Assembly: GCA_013141115.1 (NCBI GenBank)
Contig: JABFRP010000005.1
Span: 1 to 64,000 of the forward strand
Reading direction: 5' to 3'
Length of the DNA stretch: 64,000 nt
Origin: Ferruginibacter sp.
Lineage (GTDB): Bacteria; Bacteroidota; Bacteroidia; Chitinophagales; Chitinophagaceae
A program made the position numbers and the translations under genes. How positions within the stretch are numbered: position 1 is the first letter of the stretch; each line of letters opens with the position of its first letter. Positions 15,033 to 24,398 of the stretch are shown here, piece after piece. The notes beneath the pieces are model-generated. The model was not told the origin of the DNA, ran no database searches, and saw only the letters and a list, made by a program, of their open reading frames with translations.

Positions 15033-15060
15033 TCCCGGCTTATCAATCCGGGACTTTTTT
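15033..15060. terminator. Bidirectional intrinsic terminator
   Basis: The stem TCCCGG/CCGGGA is flanked by an A-run on the left and a T-run on the right. It lies between the 3' end of the YhcH-like gene and the 5' side of the recombinase gene, and would stop the YhcH transcript from entering the recombinase. Confidence 0.75.
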
Positions 15061-15063
15061 ATT

Positions 15064-15519
15064 TTATATTTTTACTTTCATCACCAGCTTTCGTATCGAA
15101 TGATCATCTGCTGCAATCATGGGTGCATGTACATCTTCGGGAAAAAAAATGGCAAACTGCCCGTTGGTTAAACCAAAATACATATCCGGCACATCATTAA
15201 AAAAGCTCACATCCTTTTCGGGGTTGTATTCGCCTTTAGGTGCAGTGCAGTGGTTACGGGGTTTCCAGCCAATGGTTTCTTTACCATTAATGCACAATTG
15301 TATGTCGATATTTTTATCGTGGCATTCAAACTTGGCAATTGATTCTGCTGCACTCATGCCAGCTTTATCAGAAAAGATAGCTTTTAATCCGTCAGCTATA
15401 TCATACTTGCCAATTTCGATATTGGCCAGGTCGGTAGCTTTAATGTATTCAAATGCTTTTTCAAACAAAGGATGCACACTAAAGTATTTTGATGCGTTTT
15501 CTATTGTGTCTATGATCAT
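15064..15519 (-). CDS. YhcH/YjgK/YiaL family protein
   Basis: This 151-residue cupin-like protein matches the YhcH/YjgK/YiaL (DUF386) family in length and motifs: IDIQLCINGKETIGW, the FAIFFPEDVHAP segment with acidic and His residues, and a C-terminal KLVMKVK. Family members accompany sialic acid, uronate and pectin-sugar pathways and are thought to act on or open sugar rings. Here it lies downstream of KDG kinase on the same strand, fitting uronate catabolism. The 233 bp gap to kdgK holds repeats rather than a close operon junction. Confidence 0.85.
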   Translation of the reverse strand: MIIDTIENASKYFSVHPLFEKAFEYIKATDLANIEIGKYDIADGLKAIFSDKAGMSAAESIAKFECHDKNIDIQLCINGKETIGWKPRNHCTAPKGEYNPEKDVSFFNDVPDMYFGLTNGQFAIFFPEDVHAPMIAADDHSIRKLVMKVKI

Positions 15520-15752
15520 ATAGTTTAGGTGTTTAGAGGTTTAGAAGTTTAGTCTTGAACCCACTTTTCAAATGTTAAATACTATGCTGATTGAAGTTGT
15601 TTAAAGAAATATTCAATACTCAATATACAAGGTTCAATATTCAATGAAATGCAACTCTGTAAAAATTAATCTTCTTTTAGTAAAAGAAGCCTGTAATCAA
15701 ATACACTGCGTTTTCATTGAACATTGTATGTTGAGCATTGGTCATTGAGTAT
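15520..15752. repeat. Intergenic word-repeat tract
   Basis: There is no gene here. The stretch holds phrases such as GTTTAGAGGTTTAGAAGTTTAG, and an inverted pair in which ATTCAATACTCAATATACAA (about 15609) is mirrored by TTGTATGTTGAGCATTG and ATTGAGTATT (about 15724-15752). The GTTTAGA-type words recur inverted near 27880-27900. Confidence 0.6.
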
Positions 15753-16778
15753 TTATCTCTGCACACGACCACTGCCATCACCTTTCATCAACTCTTTTAC
15801 ATCGTTTAATGTAGCATGGTTTAAATCGCCGGGTATAGTATGTTTTAATGCAGAAGCAGCTACACCAAATTCAGCCGCATCAACGGTGCTCATGCCGGTA
15901 ACTAAACCATAAATTAAACCGCTTGCAAAACTATCGCCACTGCCCACACGGTCTATAATGCGTACATTATATTTTTTGGTGTGATGAAAAGCTTTACCAT
16001 CATATACCAATGCACTCCATCCGTTATCGCTGGCGCTATAGCTTTCTCTTAATGAAGAAGCGATAAATTTAAAATTAAATTTAGCCTGCATCTGGTTAAA
16101 TACATCTTTGTAACCATCAAGGTTTAATTCGCCTTTGGTAATATCGCTGTGTGCAGCTTTAAAACCCAAACAGGTTTCTGCATCTTCTTCGTTACCTATA
16201 CATACATCTACAAACTGGCACAGTTCGCTCATTACTTTTTGTGCTTTTTCTTTGCTCCACAATTTTTTACGGTAGTTAAGGTCAATACTGGTAGTAATGC
16301 CTTTTGCTTTAGCGGCTTTTAATGCAGCCATAGTAAGTGCAGCAGCTTTATCACTTAATGCAGGTGTAATACCTGTGGTATGAAACCAATCGGCACCTTC
16401 TAATATTTTATCAAAATCAAATTCGCTGATATCTACATCGGCAATAGAAGCGCCGGCTCTGTCGTACACCACTTGTGATGCCCTCATTGATGCACCGGTT
16501 TCTAAAAAGTAAATACCCAACCTGTCGCCACCACGTGCTATATATTGTGTATCCACACCATAACGGCGTAAGTGGTTTATTGCCGATTGGCCAATAGGAT
16601 TGTTAGGCACTTTGGTAACAAAGGTTCCGTTTTCGCCATAATTACAAATGGCTGCAGCCACATTTGCTTCGCCACCGCCATAGGTAACATCAAAAGTATC
16701 TGCCTGTACAAAACGTTTGTAATCGGGAGTTGATAAACGCAACATAATTTCTCCGAGAGTAACAACTTTTTTAGCCAT
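15753..16778 (-). CDS. kdgK: 2-keto-3-deoxygluconate kinase
   Basis: This 341-residue PfkB/ribokinase-family kinase phosphorylates KDG to KDPG, the penultimate step of pectin and uronate breakdown. Visible features are the N-terminal GGGEANVA motif (sugar binding), the GIYFLETGASMRASQVVYDR region typical of KDG kinases, and the C-terminal anion hole and catalytic base in GSGDSFASG. It is divergent from the KDPG aldolase gene, with a shared promoter region holding two operator-like sites. The length is normal for the family. Confidence 0.9.
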   Translation of the reverse strand: MAKKVVTLGEIMLRLSTPDYKRFVQADTFDVTYGGGEANVAAAICNYGENGTFVTKVPNNPIGQSAINHLRRYGVDTQYIARGGDRLGIYFLETGASMRASQVVYDRAGASIADVDISEFDFDKILEGADWFHTTGITPALSDKAAALTMAALKAAKAKGITTSIDLNYRKKLWSKEKAQKVMSELCQFVDVCIGNEEDAETCLGFKAAHSDITKGELNLDGYKDVFNQMQAKFNFKFIASSLRESYSASDNGWSALVYDGKAFHHTKKYNVRIIDRVGSGDSFASGLIYGLVTGMSTVDAAEFGVAASALKHTIPGDLNHATLNDVKELMKGDGSGRVQR

Positions 16779-16881
16779 CGTTAAATAGTATTTCTGGTTA
16801 TAGATAAATTAAAGCATCAAAGATGATTATTAATTACTTAACCAGCAAGTAATGCCAAACTAATTATCGCTAAATTTACGG

Positions 16882-16918
16882 AATCGTTTGCGTAAATACA
16901 ATTAACCGGTTTGCGGTA
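16882..16918. promoter_or_regulatory. Two LacI-type operator-like sites in the kdgK/kdgA promoter
   Basis: The site at 16882-16896 is AATCGTTTGCGTAAA, whose reverse complement ACGCAAACGATT resembles LacI/PurR-type operators. A second GTTTGCG lies 23 bases away in CCGGTTTGCGG. The 15-base word is repeated exactly at 45810-45824, before the third SusC gene. No LacI-family regulator is in this window. Confidence 0.5.
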
Positions 16919-16963
16919 TCATTACAAATTTGTTGTTAATTTCATCCCTTAAAACAATTAACG

Positions 16964-17626
16964 ATGGCAAGTAAAGAAGAAATATTAAATGGTATTATTG
17001 AACAGGGCTTTTTACCGCTGTACTTTAATAAAGATACCCAGGTAAGTATCGATTTGATGAAAACCTTATACAAATGCGGTGTAAGATCGTTGGAATATAC
17101 CAACCGTGGCGATGATGCGCTACAGAATTTTAAGGCCATGAAAGCCGTACGTGATACTGAATTACCCGAAATGAAATTGGGTATTGGCACTATTAAAAAT
17201 ACTAAAGATGCACAGGCATTTATTGATGCCGGTGCCGACTTTTTAATTGGCCCCGGTTACGAGCAGGGCGTTGCAGACCTGGCTAACAAAACCGGTATAT
17301 TTTATGCACCGGGTTGTATGACGCCGAGTGAAATTATAACCGCAGAGAACAATGGTATACAATTGATCAAACTTTTTCCCGGTAATATTTTAGGCCCCGA
17401 GTTTATGGCGGGTATTAAAGAAGTGTTTCGCAATTTAAAATTTATGCCTACCGGTGGCGTTGATCTGGATCTGGGTAATTTATCGGCCTGGTTTACTGCT
17501 GGTGTTTGTGCAGTAGGTATGGGTAGTAAATTAATTACTAAAAAAATTATGGAAGATAAAGACTACGCCACACTGGAAACAAAAATTAAACAATGCTTCG
17601 ACCTTGTTAAAGAAGCCAGGAAATAA
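16964..17626 (+). CDS. kdgA: KDPG / 4-hydroxy-2-oxoglutarate aldolase
   Basis: This 220-residue class I aldolase cleaves KDPG to pyruvate and glyceraldehyde-3-phosphate. It has the Schiff-base Lys in IQLIKLFPGN (K136), the catalytic Glu in RSLEYTNRG (E44) and the C-terminal phosphate-binding MPTGGVDL. The length fits the Eda/KdgA family. It follows the shared promoter with kdgK and is followed by a strong hairpin, then the hexuronate-type carrier, so it forms the plus-strand half of a divergent KDG module. Confidence 0.92.
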   Translation: MASKEEILNGIIEQGFLPLYFNKDTQVSIDLMKTLYKCGVRSLEYTNRGDDALQNFKAMKAVRDTELPEMKLGIGTIKNTKDAQAFIDAGADFLIGPGYEQGVADLANKTGIFYAPGCMTPSEIITAENNGIQLIKLFPGNILGPEFMAGIKEVFRNLKFMPTGGVDLDLGNLSAWFTAGVCAVGMGSKLITKKIMEDKDYATLETKIKQCFDLVKEARK

Positions 17627-17637
17627 ATTATATCTTC

Positions 17638-17664
17638 AGCCACCAGTTAACTGGTGGCTTTATC
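17638..17664 (+). terminator. Perfect hairpin after kdgA
   Basis: AGCCACCAGTTAACTGGTGG and the following CT form a perfect 11-bp stem with a T-rich tail. It lies between kdgA and the MFS gene and may attenuate rather than fully stop transcription, since the next gene starts 16 bases later. Confidence 0.7.
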
Positions 17665-17679
17665 TTTTAAAAAACGATC

Positions 17680-19119
17680 ATGCTAAACGAAAAAATTGGA
17701 AAATACCGGTGGACGATCTGCGGGCTGTTATTTTTTGCAACTACAATAAATTATTTAGACAGGCAGGTGCTTTCTCTTACATGGAAAGATCATATTGTGC
17801 CTGAATTTCACTGGACAGATTCCGCTTACGGTGATATTACTTCTATCTTTTCGCTGGTATATGCTTTTTCCATGCTGTTTGCAGGAAAGTTTGTTGACTG
17901 GATAGATACGAAGAAAGGGTTTATGTATGCTATTTTTTTATGGAGTGTGGGTGCGTTGATGCATGCCTATTGTGGTATTGCCACCGCCGGCGTTTTAAAA
18001 GGCACCTGGTTTGTGGGGTTTGAAACTGCCAAAGAAAATTTGAAAACCGTTGCCGATGTTTCTAAAGTTATTAATACCAGTGTGGCATTTTTTATTGTAG
18101 CAAGAATAGTACTGGCAATAGGAGAGTCGGGCAACTTTCCTGCGGCCATAAAAACTACTGCAGAGTTTTTTCCTAAAAAAGACCGTGGTTTTGCTACCAG
18201 TGTTTTCAATTCCGGAGCCACTGTTGGCGCTATGCTGGCACCGCTTACCATTCCTTATATAGCCGAAGCGATGGGTTGGGAAATGACCTTTGTTATCATT
18301 GGAGCTTTTGGTTTTTTATGGATGTTCTTTTGGCAAACCATTTACCAAAAGCCACACCTGCATCCTAAAGTAAATAAAGCAGAACTGGCCTATATACAGC
18401 AGGATGATGTTGCCGGCGAAACCCAGGAAGCAAAAGCTATTGAAGCAAAAAGAAAACTATCGCTGTTAAAAGCATTTCAATACAAACAAACCTGGGCATT
18501 TGCAGTGGGTAAATTTTTAACGGATGGTGTATGGTGGTTTTTTCTTTTCTGGACGCCGGCTTATTTAAAAGATGTGTACGGATTGTCAGGCATACAGGCG
18601 GCTCCATACCTTACTGTTTTGTATGCTATTACAATGTTTAGTTTAGTAGGCGGCTGGTTGCCCAGTTATTTTATTGCTAAAAAAAATATGGATCCTTATA
18701 GTGGTAGAATGCGTGCCATGCTCATTTTTGCATTCTTTCCTTTGCTAAGTTTACTGGCACAGCCATCGGGTAATATTAGCATCTGGTTACCTGTTATTAT
18801 TATTGGTATAGCAGGTGCTGCACACCAAAGCTGGAGTGCAAATATATTTTCTACAGTAAGTGATATGTTTCCTAAATACGCAGTGGCTACTGTTACCGGC
18901 ATTGGCGGTATGGCAGGCGGGCTGGGTTCTTTTTTGATTAATAAAGGCAGCGGTAAACTTTTTGATCATGCCGCAGCAACCCAAATGAGTTTTATGGGCT
19001 TTACAGGTAAACCTGCCGGTTATTTTATCATATTTTCTGTTTGCGCAATAGTATATCTTATTGCCTGGTTTATAATGAAGCGCCTTGTACCAAAGTATAA
19101 AGTGATCACAGATCTTTAA
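17680..19119 (+). CDS. MFS transporter, hexuronate (ExuT-like)
   Basis: The 479-residue integral membrane protein has about 12 helices and belongs to the anion:cation symporter branch of MFS. Diagnostic segments are the N-terminal ATTINYLDRQVLS, GESGNFPAAIKTTAEFFPKKDRGFA and FNSGATVGAMLAP. Relatives import galacturonate, glucuronate or KDG with protons. An inserted segment of about 40 residues (roughly 95-140, TAGVLKGTWFVGFETAKENL...) is seen in many Bacteroidota members. With kdgK and kdgA around it, an unsaturated or simple uronate from pectin is the likely substrate. Confidence 0.85.
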   Translation: MLNEKIGKYRWTICGLLFFATTINYLDRQVLSLTWKDHIVPEFHWTDSAYGDITSIFSLVYAFSMLFAGKFVDWIDTKKGFMYAIFLWSVGALMHAYCGIATAGVLKGTWFVGFETAKENLKTVADVSKVINTSVAFFIVARIVLAIGESGNFPAAIKTTAEFFPKKDRGFATSVFNSGATVGAMLAPLTIPYIAEAMGWEMTFVIIGAFGFLWMFFWQTIYQKPHLHPKVNKAELAYIQQDDVAGETQEAKAIEAKRKLSLLKAFQYKQTWAFAVGKFLTDGVWWFFLFWTPAYLKDVYGLSGIQAAPYLTVLYAITMFSLVGGWLPSYFIAKKNMDPYSGRMRAMLIFAFFPLLSLLAQPSGNISIWLPVIIIGIAGAAHQSWSANIFSTVSDMFPKYAVATVTGIGGMAGGLGSFLINKGSGKLFDHAAATQMSFMGFTGKPAGYFIIFSVCAIVYLIAWFIMKRLVPKYKVITDL

Positions 19120-19159
19120 AAATTTATTATACGGATTTTACGAATTATGTACTAATAGC

Positions 19160-19195
19160 AGCGAAGCCGGGTTTTAAAACCTGGCTTCGCTTTTT
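19160..19195 (+). terminator. Intrinsic terminator after the MFS gene
   Basis: AGCGAAGCCGGG and CCTGGCTTCGCT form a 12-bp stem (one G-T pair) around TTTTAAAA, followed by TTTTTG. It separates the uronate module from the convergent regulator gene. Confidence 0.85.
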
Positions 19196-19275
19196 GTTTG
19201 CAATATCAATAAAGAAATATGCGGAATGGTACCAATAAAAAAATTAGCGTAATTCGCTTTAATTCGTGGTATTAT

Positions 19276-20304
19276 TTATAATGAATTGCGTAGCGTTAAA
19301 TAAAACCTTGCTTCAATATGCTCGGCCGATTTGTTAAGTATTAATTCAGCAGCTTTTTCTCCCATCATCTGAAAATCGGTGGAAATGGTGGTGATACCGT
19401 TTAAGATAATTTTTTTAAGCGCTGTTTCATTGTAAGAAATTACACCTACTTCTTTACCCAGTTTCAGTTTTTTGTTTAATATTTTTTCAATCAGCAATAC
19501 CAGGTCATCTTCCATTAAATTAATATAGGCTTCACCTTTATTAATCTCTTCTTTGCTGATGTCGTGTACAATTTTATGGTTAAAGGCAAAATCCTGGCAA
19601 AAGCGGGCAAAGCCGGTAGTAATTTCGTTGGGGTGATAAGTGTTTTCCGGTAAAATAATATTAAGGGTATGGTACTTACTCAAATTTTCTAACGCCTGTT
19701 CTAAAGCGATGTAAATATCCTTATCAAAGTTTTCGTAAATAGCACCAAAGTTGCCGGTAACGCCGGGTACTAATTTATCCAGTAATATCAATTTTTCCTT
19801 GGGGATATTGTTCAGTACTTTATGGGCATTTTCGGTGCCTTCCATAAAATGGGGAATAATTACATAATAGTTATAATCATCTCTGGCATTAAGCAGTAAA
19901 TTTTTAAACAGGGTAAAATTATTGTTGTACACGTAAAAATCAATTGTTGCCGCATCTCCCAAAGTGCTTACAAAAGCATCGTAAATAATTTTTTTGTGGG
20001 CACTCAGTTTGTTGAACATCAAAAATATTTTGATCTTCTGGCCAACATCAATGTGTTTAATATAATAGCCTTTGCCCGGCACCGATCCAATGATACCTGC
20101 TTTTTTTAAATACCGGTAACCTTTCTCTGCCGTATCTCTCGATATTTCAAATTCAAAGCTCAATTCATTAATGGAGGGCAGCACATCATCCAGCTGCAAT
20201 TTTTGGGTTTCAATGGCTTTAATAATGCAATTGGCCAGCTGCTGGTATTTCGGCGTAGCCGAAAATTCGTCGATATAAATTATTTTGTTAAACGGAGATA
20301 GCAT
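19276..20304 (-). CDS. GntR-type regulator with LacI-like sensor domain (RhaR-like)
   Basis: The 342-residue protein has a GntR winged helix at its N-terminus (residues about 15-85: PKYQQLANCIIKAIE ... LPSINELSFEFEISRDTAEKGYRYLKKAGII). A periplasmic-binding-protein-like sensor domain (residues about 90-335) follows. This architecture is that of the Bacteroidota rhamnose regulator, which responds to L-rhamnose. It is divergent from rhaT and the whole rhamnose operon, with 150 bp between, the typical place for an operon-specific regulator. The intervening region holds CATGAT words (about 20374-20392) that could form its operator. Confidence 0.82.
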   Translation of the reverse strand: MLSPFNKIIYIDEFSATPKYQQLANCIIKAIETQKLQLDDVLPSINELSFEFEISRDTAEKGYRYLKKAGIIGSVPGKGYYIKHIDVGQKIKIFLMFNKLSAHKKIIYDAFVSTLGDAATIDFYVYNNNFTLFKNLLLNARDDYNYYVIIPHFMEGTENAHKVLNNIPKEKLILLDKLVPGVTGNFGAIYENFDKDIYIALEQALENLSKYHTLNIILPENTYHPNEITTGFARFCQDFAFNHKIVHDISKEEINKGEAYINLMEDDLVLLIEKILNKKLKLGKEVGVISYNETALKKIILNGITTISTDFQMMGEKAAELILNKSAEHIEARFYLTLRNSL

Positions 20305-20454
20305 TGGCAGTTAAATTCTGGTAGCTTTTTATCAAATTTAAGTTAAACAAAAGTAGCCTTTTTATTGCAATACATGATAGTGCATGATGCAACCAAACAG
20401 TTTTCATTTTATTTTACAGTTTAATTGCTCAGCTATATTTAAAAAACGATCTGT

Positions 20455-21534
20455 ATGGGAGTTATCTTAGGTGTGTTATTCCATTTTATTGGAGGTTTTG
20501 CGTCTGGTAGTTTTTACATGCCTTATAAAAAAGTAAAGGGCTGGAGTTGGGAAAGTTTCTGGATCGTTGGTGGTCTTTTTTCCTGGTTAATTGTTCCTCC
20601 GCTTGCTGCATATCTTACCATTCCCGGTTTTATGGATATTATCAGTTCTTCATCTGCCTCTGTTATTGGCAGCACTTATTTCATGGGTTTATTATGGGGC
20701 ATTGGAGGTTTAACTTACGGCCTTGGTGTTCGCTATTTAGGTGTATCACTGGGTAGTTCTATCATATTAGGCCTGTGTTCTGTATTTGGTGCCATAGTAC
20801 CTTCAATATATTATTACTTTAATCCTAAAGACGGAAAAGATACCATTGCAGATTTATTTGGCACCACATGGGGCCTTACAGTAATGCTGGGTTTATTGCT
20901 TTGTGTAATTGGTATTGTTATTTGCGGCAAGGCAGGCGGCATGAAAGATAAGGATCTTGGAAGCACTGGTATGGATGCCGCAGGCAGCGAATTTAAAATT
21001 ACCAAAGGGCTGATATTGGCCATCATTTCAGGTGTATTAAGCGCCTGTTTTAGTTTTGGTATAGAAGCCGGAACAACAATGGGTATTACTGCTAATGAAA
21101 TGTGGAAAGCTGCTAACCCGGCCGAAACAGGAGAGTTTTTGTATCGTAATAATGTGATTTTTGTAGTAATACTCTGGGGCGGATTAACCACTAACTTTAT
21201 CTGGTGTATGATACTAAATGCCCGTAACAAATCATTTGGCGATTACACTAATAAAAAATCTCCCTTACTTAAAAACTATTTGCTTTGTGCGTTGGGCGGC
21301 ACCATGTGGTTTTTGCAATTTTTCTTTTATGGTATGGGCGAAAGTAAAATGGGTAATGGCGCCAGCTCATGGATATTGCACATGTCTTTTATTATACTGG
21401 TGGCCAACATGTGGGGCATAGTATTAAAAGAGTGGAAAGGCGTTACCAAAAAAACGTTGACAACAATTGTAATTGGCATTGCTGTAATTATTGCATCGGT
21501 AATAATTGTGGGCATTGGCAATTCATTAAAATAA
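20455..21534 (+). CDS. rhaT: L-rhamnose/proton symporter
   Basis: This 359-residue, ten-helix transporter belongs to the drug/metabolite superfamily RhaT branch. Typical segments include FHFIGGFASGSFYMPYKKVKGWSWES, GLLWGIGGLTYGLGVRYLG and a repeated glycine-rich membrane pattern. It imports L-rhamnose across the inner membrane. It is the first gene of a plus-strand run ending with lutC, with only 30 bp to the next gene. Confidence 0.93.
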   Translation: MGVILGVLFHFIGGFASGSFYMPYKKVKGWSWESFWIVGGLFSWLIVPPLAAYLTIPGFMDIISSSSASVIGSTYFMGLLWGIGGLTYGLGVRYLGVSLGSSIILGLCSVFGAIVPSIYYYFNPKDGKDTIADLFGTTWGLTVMLGLLLCVIGIVICGKAGGMKDKDLGSTGMDAAGSEFKITKGLILAIISGVLSACFSFGIEAGTTMGITANEMWKAANPAETGEFLYRNNVIFVVILWGGLTTNFIWCMILNARNKSFGDYTNKKSPLLKNYLLCALGGTMWFLQFFFYGMGESKMGNGASSWILHMSFIILVANMWGIVLKEWKGVTKKTLTTIVIGIAVIIASVIIVGIGNSLK

Positions 21535-21564
21535 AATTAGCATACAGAAAATAAATACAATTTT

Positions 21565-23685
21565 ATGTCGGTAAAAACAGCAGAATTTAAAAATGTAAGT
21601 TACTTATGGGATGATGCAAAAGCAGCCACCATGGCCGGAGATGAAGTAGCTTTATTGATCTATCGCTCCAATCTTTTAGGAGCCGATTTGCGCCTGACCA
21701 ATTATGGAGGCGGTAACACTTCCTGCAAGGCAATGGCAAAAAATCCATTAACAGGAGAGGAAACAGAAGTGATGTGGGTAAAAGGAAGTGGTGGAGATAT
21801 TGGTACGCTTAAAAAAAGTGGCCTTGCTGCATTGTATGTAGATCGTTTACGCAGTTTAAAAAATGTATACCGTGGCCTGGCACACGAAGATGAAATGGTG
21901 GAATTATTTAACCATTGCATTTACGACCTGGCTTCTAAAGCACCATCAATTGATACCGCTTTGCATGGTTTCCTTCCATTTAAACATATCGATCATTTAC
22001 ATCCCGATGCAGCTATTGCAATTGCGGCAGCAAAAGATGGTAAAAAAATTACGCAGGAATTATTTAACGGCACCATCGGTTGGGTAGAATGGCAAAAGCC
22101 TGGTTTTGATCTGGGCTTGCAATTAAAACAATGCCTGGATGAAAATCCTGGTATCCGTGGTATCATGTTAGGCTCTCACGGTTTATTTACCTGGGGCGAT
22201 ACCGCTTACGAAAGTTATGTAAACACTTTAGAAGTAATTGAGCGCTGCGCCGATTACCTAAATGATAATTACGGTAAAAAAGGACCAGTATTTGGCGGTG
22301 CTAAAATGCAGTCTTTACCAAAAGAAGAAAGATTAAAACAGGCAGCTGCTTTAGCACCTGTGTTAAGAGGATTTTGTTCTTCTCAAACCAAAATGATCGG
22401 CCATTTTACTGATGATGACAGGGCTTTGGAATTTATTAATTCAAATGATCTGGCAAGATTGGCTCCATTAGGCACCAGCTGTCCCGATCACTTTTTACGC
22501 ACAAAAATTAGTCCGCTGGTATTGCCATTAAGTGCTACCGAAGATTTAAATAATGTAGCAGCCATCAAAGAAAAACTGCAACCAGAGTTTGAAGCCTATC
22601 GTAAAATGTATGCAGAGTATTACAACACCTGTAAACATCCTAACAGTCCGGCAATAAGAGATGCCAACCCGGTAGTGATATTATACCCGGGTGTAGGCTT
22701 ATTCACTTTTGCAAAAGATAAACAAACCGCACGTGTAGCCGCAGAATTTTATATCAATGCTATTAATGTAATGAAAGGTGCAGAAGCTATTTCTGAATAC
22801 ACTTCTTTACCACGCCAGGAGGCATTTAATATTGAATACTGGTTGCTGGAAGAAGCGAAATTACAACGCATGCCTAAAGCAAAACCATTAAGTGGAAGAA
22901 TTGCGTTGGTTACCGGAAGCGCAGGTGGAATAGGAAAAGCAATCGCAAAAAAGTTTGCCGAAGAAGGTGCTTGTGTAATCATCAATGATATTAATGAAGA
23001 AAGATTGCAAACAGCAACAGATGAATTTCAAAAATCATTTGGAAAAGATAATGCGGCCGCAGTTACACTGGATGTAACCAATTTAGATACTATTACTAAA
23101 GCAATGGAAAGTGCTGCACTGGCTTTTGGTGGAGTAGATATTATTGTAAATAATGCAGGTATCAGCACATCAAAACCCATTGCCGATCATACCATTGCCG
23201 ATTGGGATAAACTGTATGATATTTTGGTGAAAGGACAATTCTTAGTATCACAAGCAGGTATCGCAGTAATGCGCAAACAAAATATTGGTGGCGATATTAT
23301 CAACATCGTTTCTAAAAATGCAGTGGTGGCCGGGCCAAACAATGCCGGCTACGGCAGTGCAAAAGCTGCACAGGCGCATTTAACAAGATTAATGGCTGCC
23401 GAAGTTGGTGCCGATAAAATAAGAGTGAACACTGTTAATCCTGATGCGGTAATTGCCGACAGTAATATTTGGGCTGGCGGCTGGGCCGAGGGAAGAGCAA
23501 AAGCTTATGGCATTACGGTGGAAGAATTACCAGCCTATTATGCAAAGCGCACTTTGCTGAATGAAGCCATTTTACCGGATGATATTGCCAATGCATGTTT
23601 TGCATTTGCAGGTGGTTTATTAAATAAATCAACCGGTAATGTGTTGAATGTAGATGGTGGTGTGGCGATGGCTTTTTTACGTTGA
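21565..23685 (+). CDS. Bifunctional rhamnulose-1-phosphate aldolase / L-lactaldehyde dehydrogenase
   Basis: The fused enzyme has 706 residues. The N-terminal part (residues about 20-430) is a class II aldolase domain (NYGGGNTSCK, then HGFLPFKHIDHLHPD with metal His residues) that splits rhamnulose-1-phosphate into DHAP and L-lactaldehyde. The C-terminal part (from about 440) is a short-chain dehydrogenase with a TGSAGGIGKA dinucleotide motif, NNAG, and the Tyr/Lys pair in AGYGSAKAA, which oxidises lactaldehyde to L-lactate. It is equivalent to the RhaEW-type fusion described in other bacteria. The lactate formed explains the lutABC genes downstream. Confidence 0.92.
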   Translation: MSVKTAEFKNVSYLWDDAKAATMAGDEVALLIYRSNLLGADLRLTNYGGGNTSCKAMAKNPLTGEETEVMWVKGSGGDIGTLKKSGLAALYVDRLRSLKNVYRGLAHEDEMVELFNHCIYDLASKAPSIDTALHGFLPFKHIDHLHPDAAIAIAAAKDGKKITQELFNGTIGWVEWQKPGFDLGLQLKQCLDENPGIRGIMLGSHGLFTWGDTAYESYVNTLEVIERCADYLNDNYGKKGPVFGGAKMQSLPKEERLKQAAALAPVLRGFCSSQTKMIGHFTDDDRALEFINSNDLARLAPLGTSCPDHFLRTKISPLVLPLSATEDLNNVAAIKEKLQPEFEAYRKMYAEYYNTCKHPNSPAIRDANPVVILYPGVGLFTFAKDKQTARVAAEFYINAINVMKGAEAISEYTSLPRQEAFNIEYWLLEEAKLQRMPKAKPLSGRIALVTGSAGGIGKAIAKKFAEEGACVIINDINEERLQTATDEFQKSFGKDNAAAVTLDVTNLDTITKAMESAALAFGGVDIIVNNAGISTSKPIADHTIADWDKLYDILVKGQFLVSQAGIAVMRKQNIGGDIINIVSKNAVVAGPNNAGYGSAKAAQAHLTRLMAAEVGADKIRVNTVNPDAVIADSNIWAGGWAEGRAKAYGITVEELPAYYAKRTLLNEAILPDDIANACFAFAGGLLNKSTGNVLNVDGGVAMAFLR

Positions 23686-23783
23686 TCTTTTACATATTTA
23701 TAGCAATAAGCAATCAAGAAAGGCTGATGATTTTCTAATCTGTCGGCCTCTATTTTTTTCTAAATCAGTTCAAGCAAATATCC

Positions 23784-24098
23784 ATGACGAGAGTAGCATT
23801 TAAAATGCAATTGTTTGCAGGTAAAAAAGAAGAATACAAAAAACGACACGATGAAATTTGGCCGGAATTAGTGTTGTTGTTAAAACAAACCGGCATCAGC
23901 GAATACTCCATTTTTTTAGACGAAACTACCAACAGTTTATTTGGCGTTTTAAAAGCCCAGGATCCTGCAGCGCTTGATAATTTGCCCACACATGCAGTAA
24001 TGCAAAAATGGTGGAAATATATGGGAGATATTATGGAAAGCAACCCGGATAATTCGCCGGTGAGTGTACCTTTACAGGAAGTTTTTTATATGCTGTAG
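23784..24098 (+). CDS. rhaM: L-rhamnose mutarotase
   Basis: The 104-residue protein matches RhaM in length and motifs. It has a proton-donating His in YKKRHDEIWPEL, the Tyr in ISEYSIFLDE, and the C-terminal tandem Trp in MQKWWKYMGDIM. It interconverts α and β anomers of L-rhamnose before isomerisation. It lies between the aldolase fusion and the isomerase, with a 300 bp repeat-filled gap after it. Confidence 0.93.
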   Translation: MTRVAFKMQLFAGKKEEYKKRHDEIWPELVLLLKQTGISEYSIFLDETTNSLFGVLKAQDPAALDNLPTHAVMQKWWKYMGDIMESNPDNSPVSVPLQEVFYML

Positions 24099-24171
24099 AC
24101 GGCCTTCGTTTATTGAACTGTAAATATAAAGGGGTAATGAAAAATGTGGAATTGGGAATTATATTGTTTCA

Positions 24172-24337
24172 TGTTCCATCGGAACATTCCGTGGGTAGAA
24201 AATAGGTTTGAATTTTAAATTCGTTCCGTAGGAACGGCTGGTGCAAATTTTAAAAGCGGGAGAATAATACAAGCCGTTCCTACGGAACGAGATACTGCTT
24301 TGATGATTTCTCTACCCACAAAATGCCCTGAAGGGGC
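24172..24337. repeat. Nested palindromic element (MITE/REP-like)
   Basis: About 166 bases fold on themselves. The outer arms are CCGTGGGTAGAAA (24189-24201) and TTTCTCTACCCACAAAAT (24307-24324). The inner arms are CGTTCCGTAGGAACGGCT (24222-24239) and its reverse complement at 24272-24289. Small palindromes cap both ends (GTTCCATCGGAAC and GCCCTGAAGGGGC). It fills the rhaM-rhaI gap and has no ORF. The form fits repeats mobilised by REP-associated transposases, but none is present here. Confidence 0.7.
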
Positions 24338-24398
24338 AACAAAAAATGTTTTATAATAAATAATTATTGGAATTTTAAAATAAATAAACGATTTAGAT

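Noticed and set aside
20374..20392. Rhamnose regulator operator
   Set aside because: Two CATGAT words are suggestive, but without symmetry or a second copy in the window I do not list it as a separate site.
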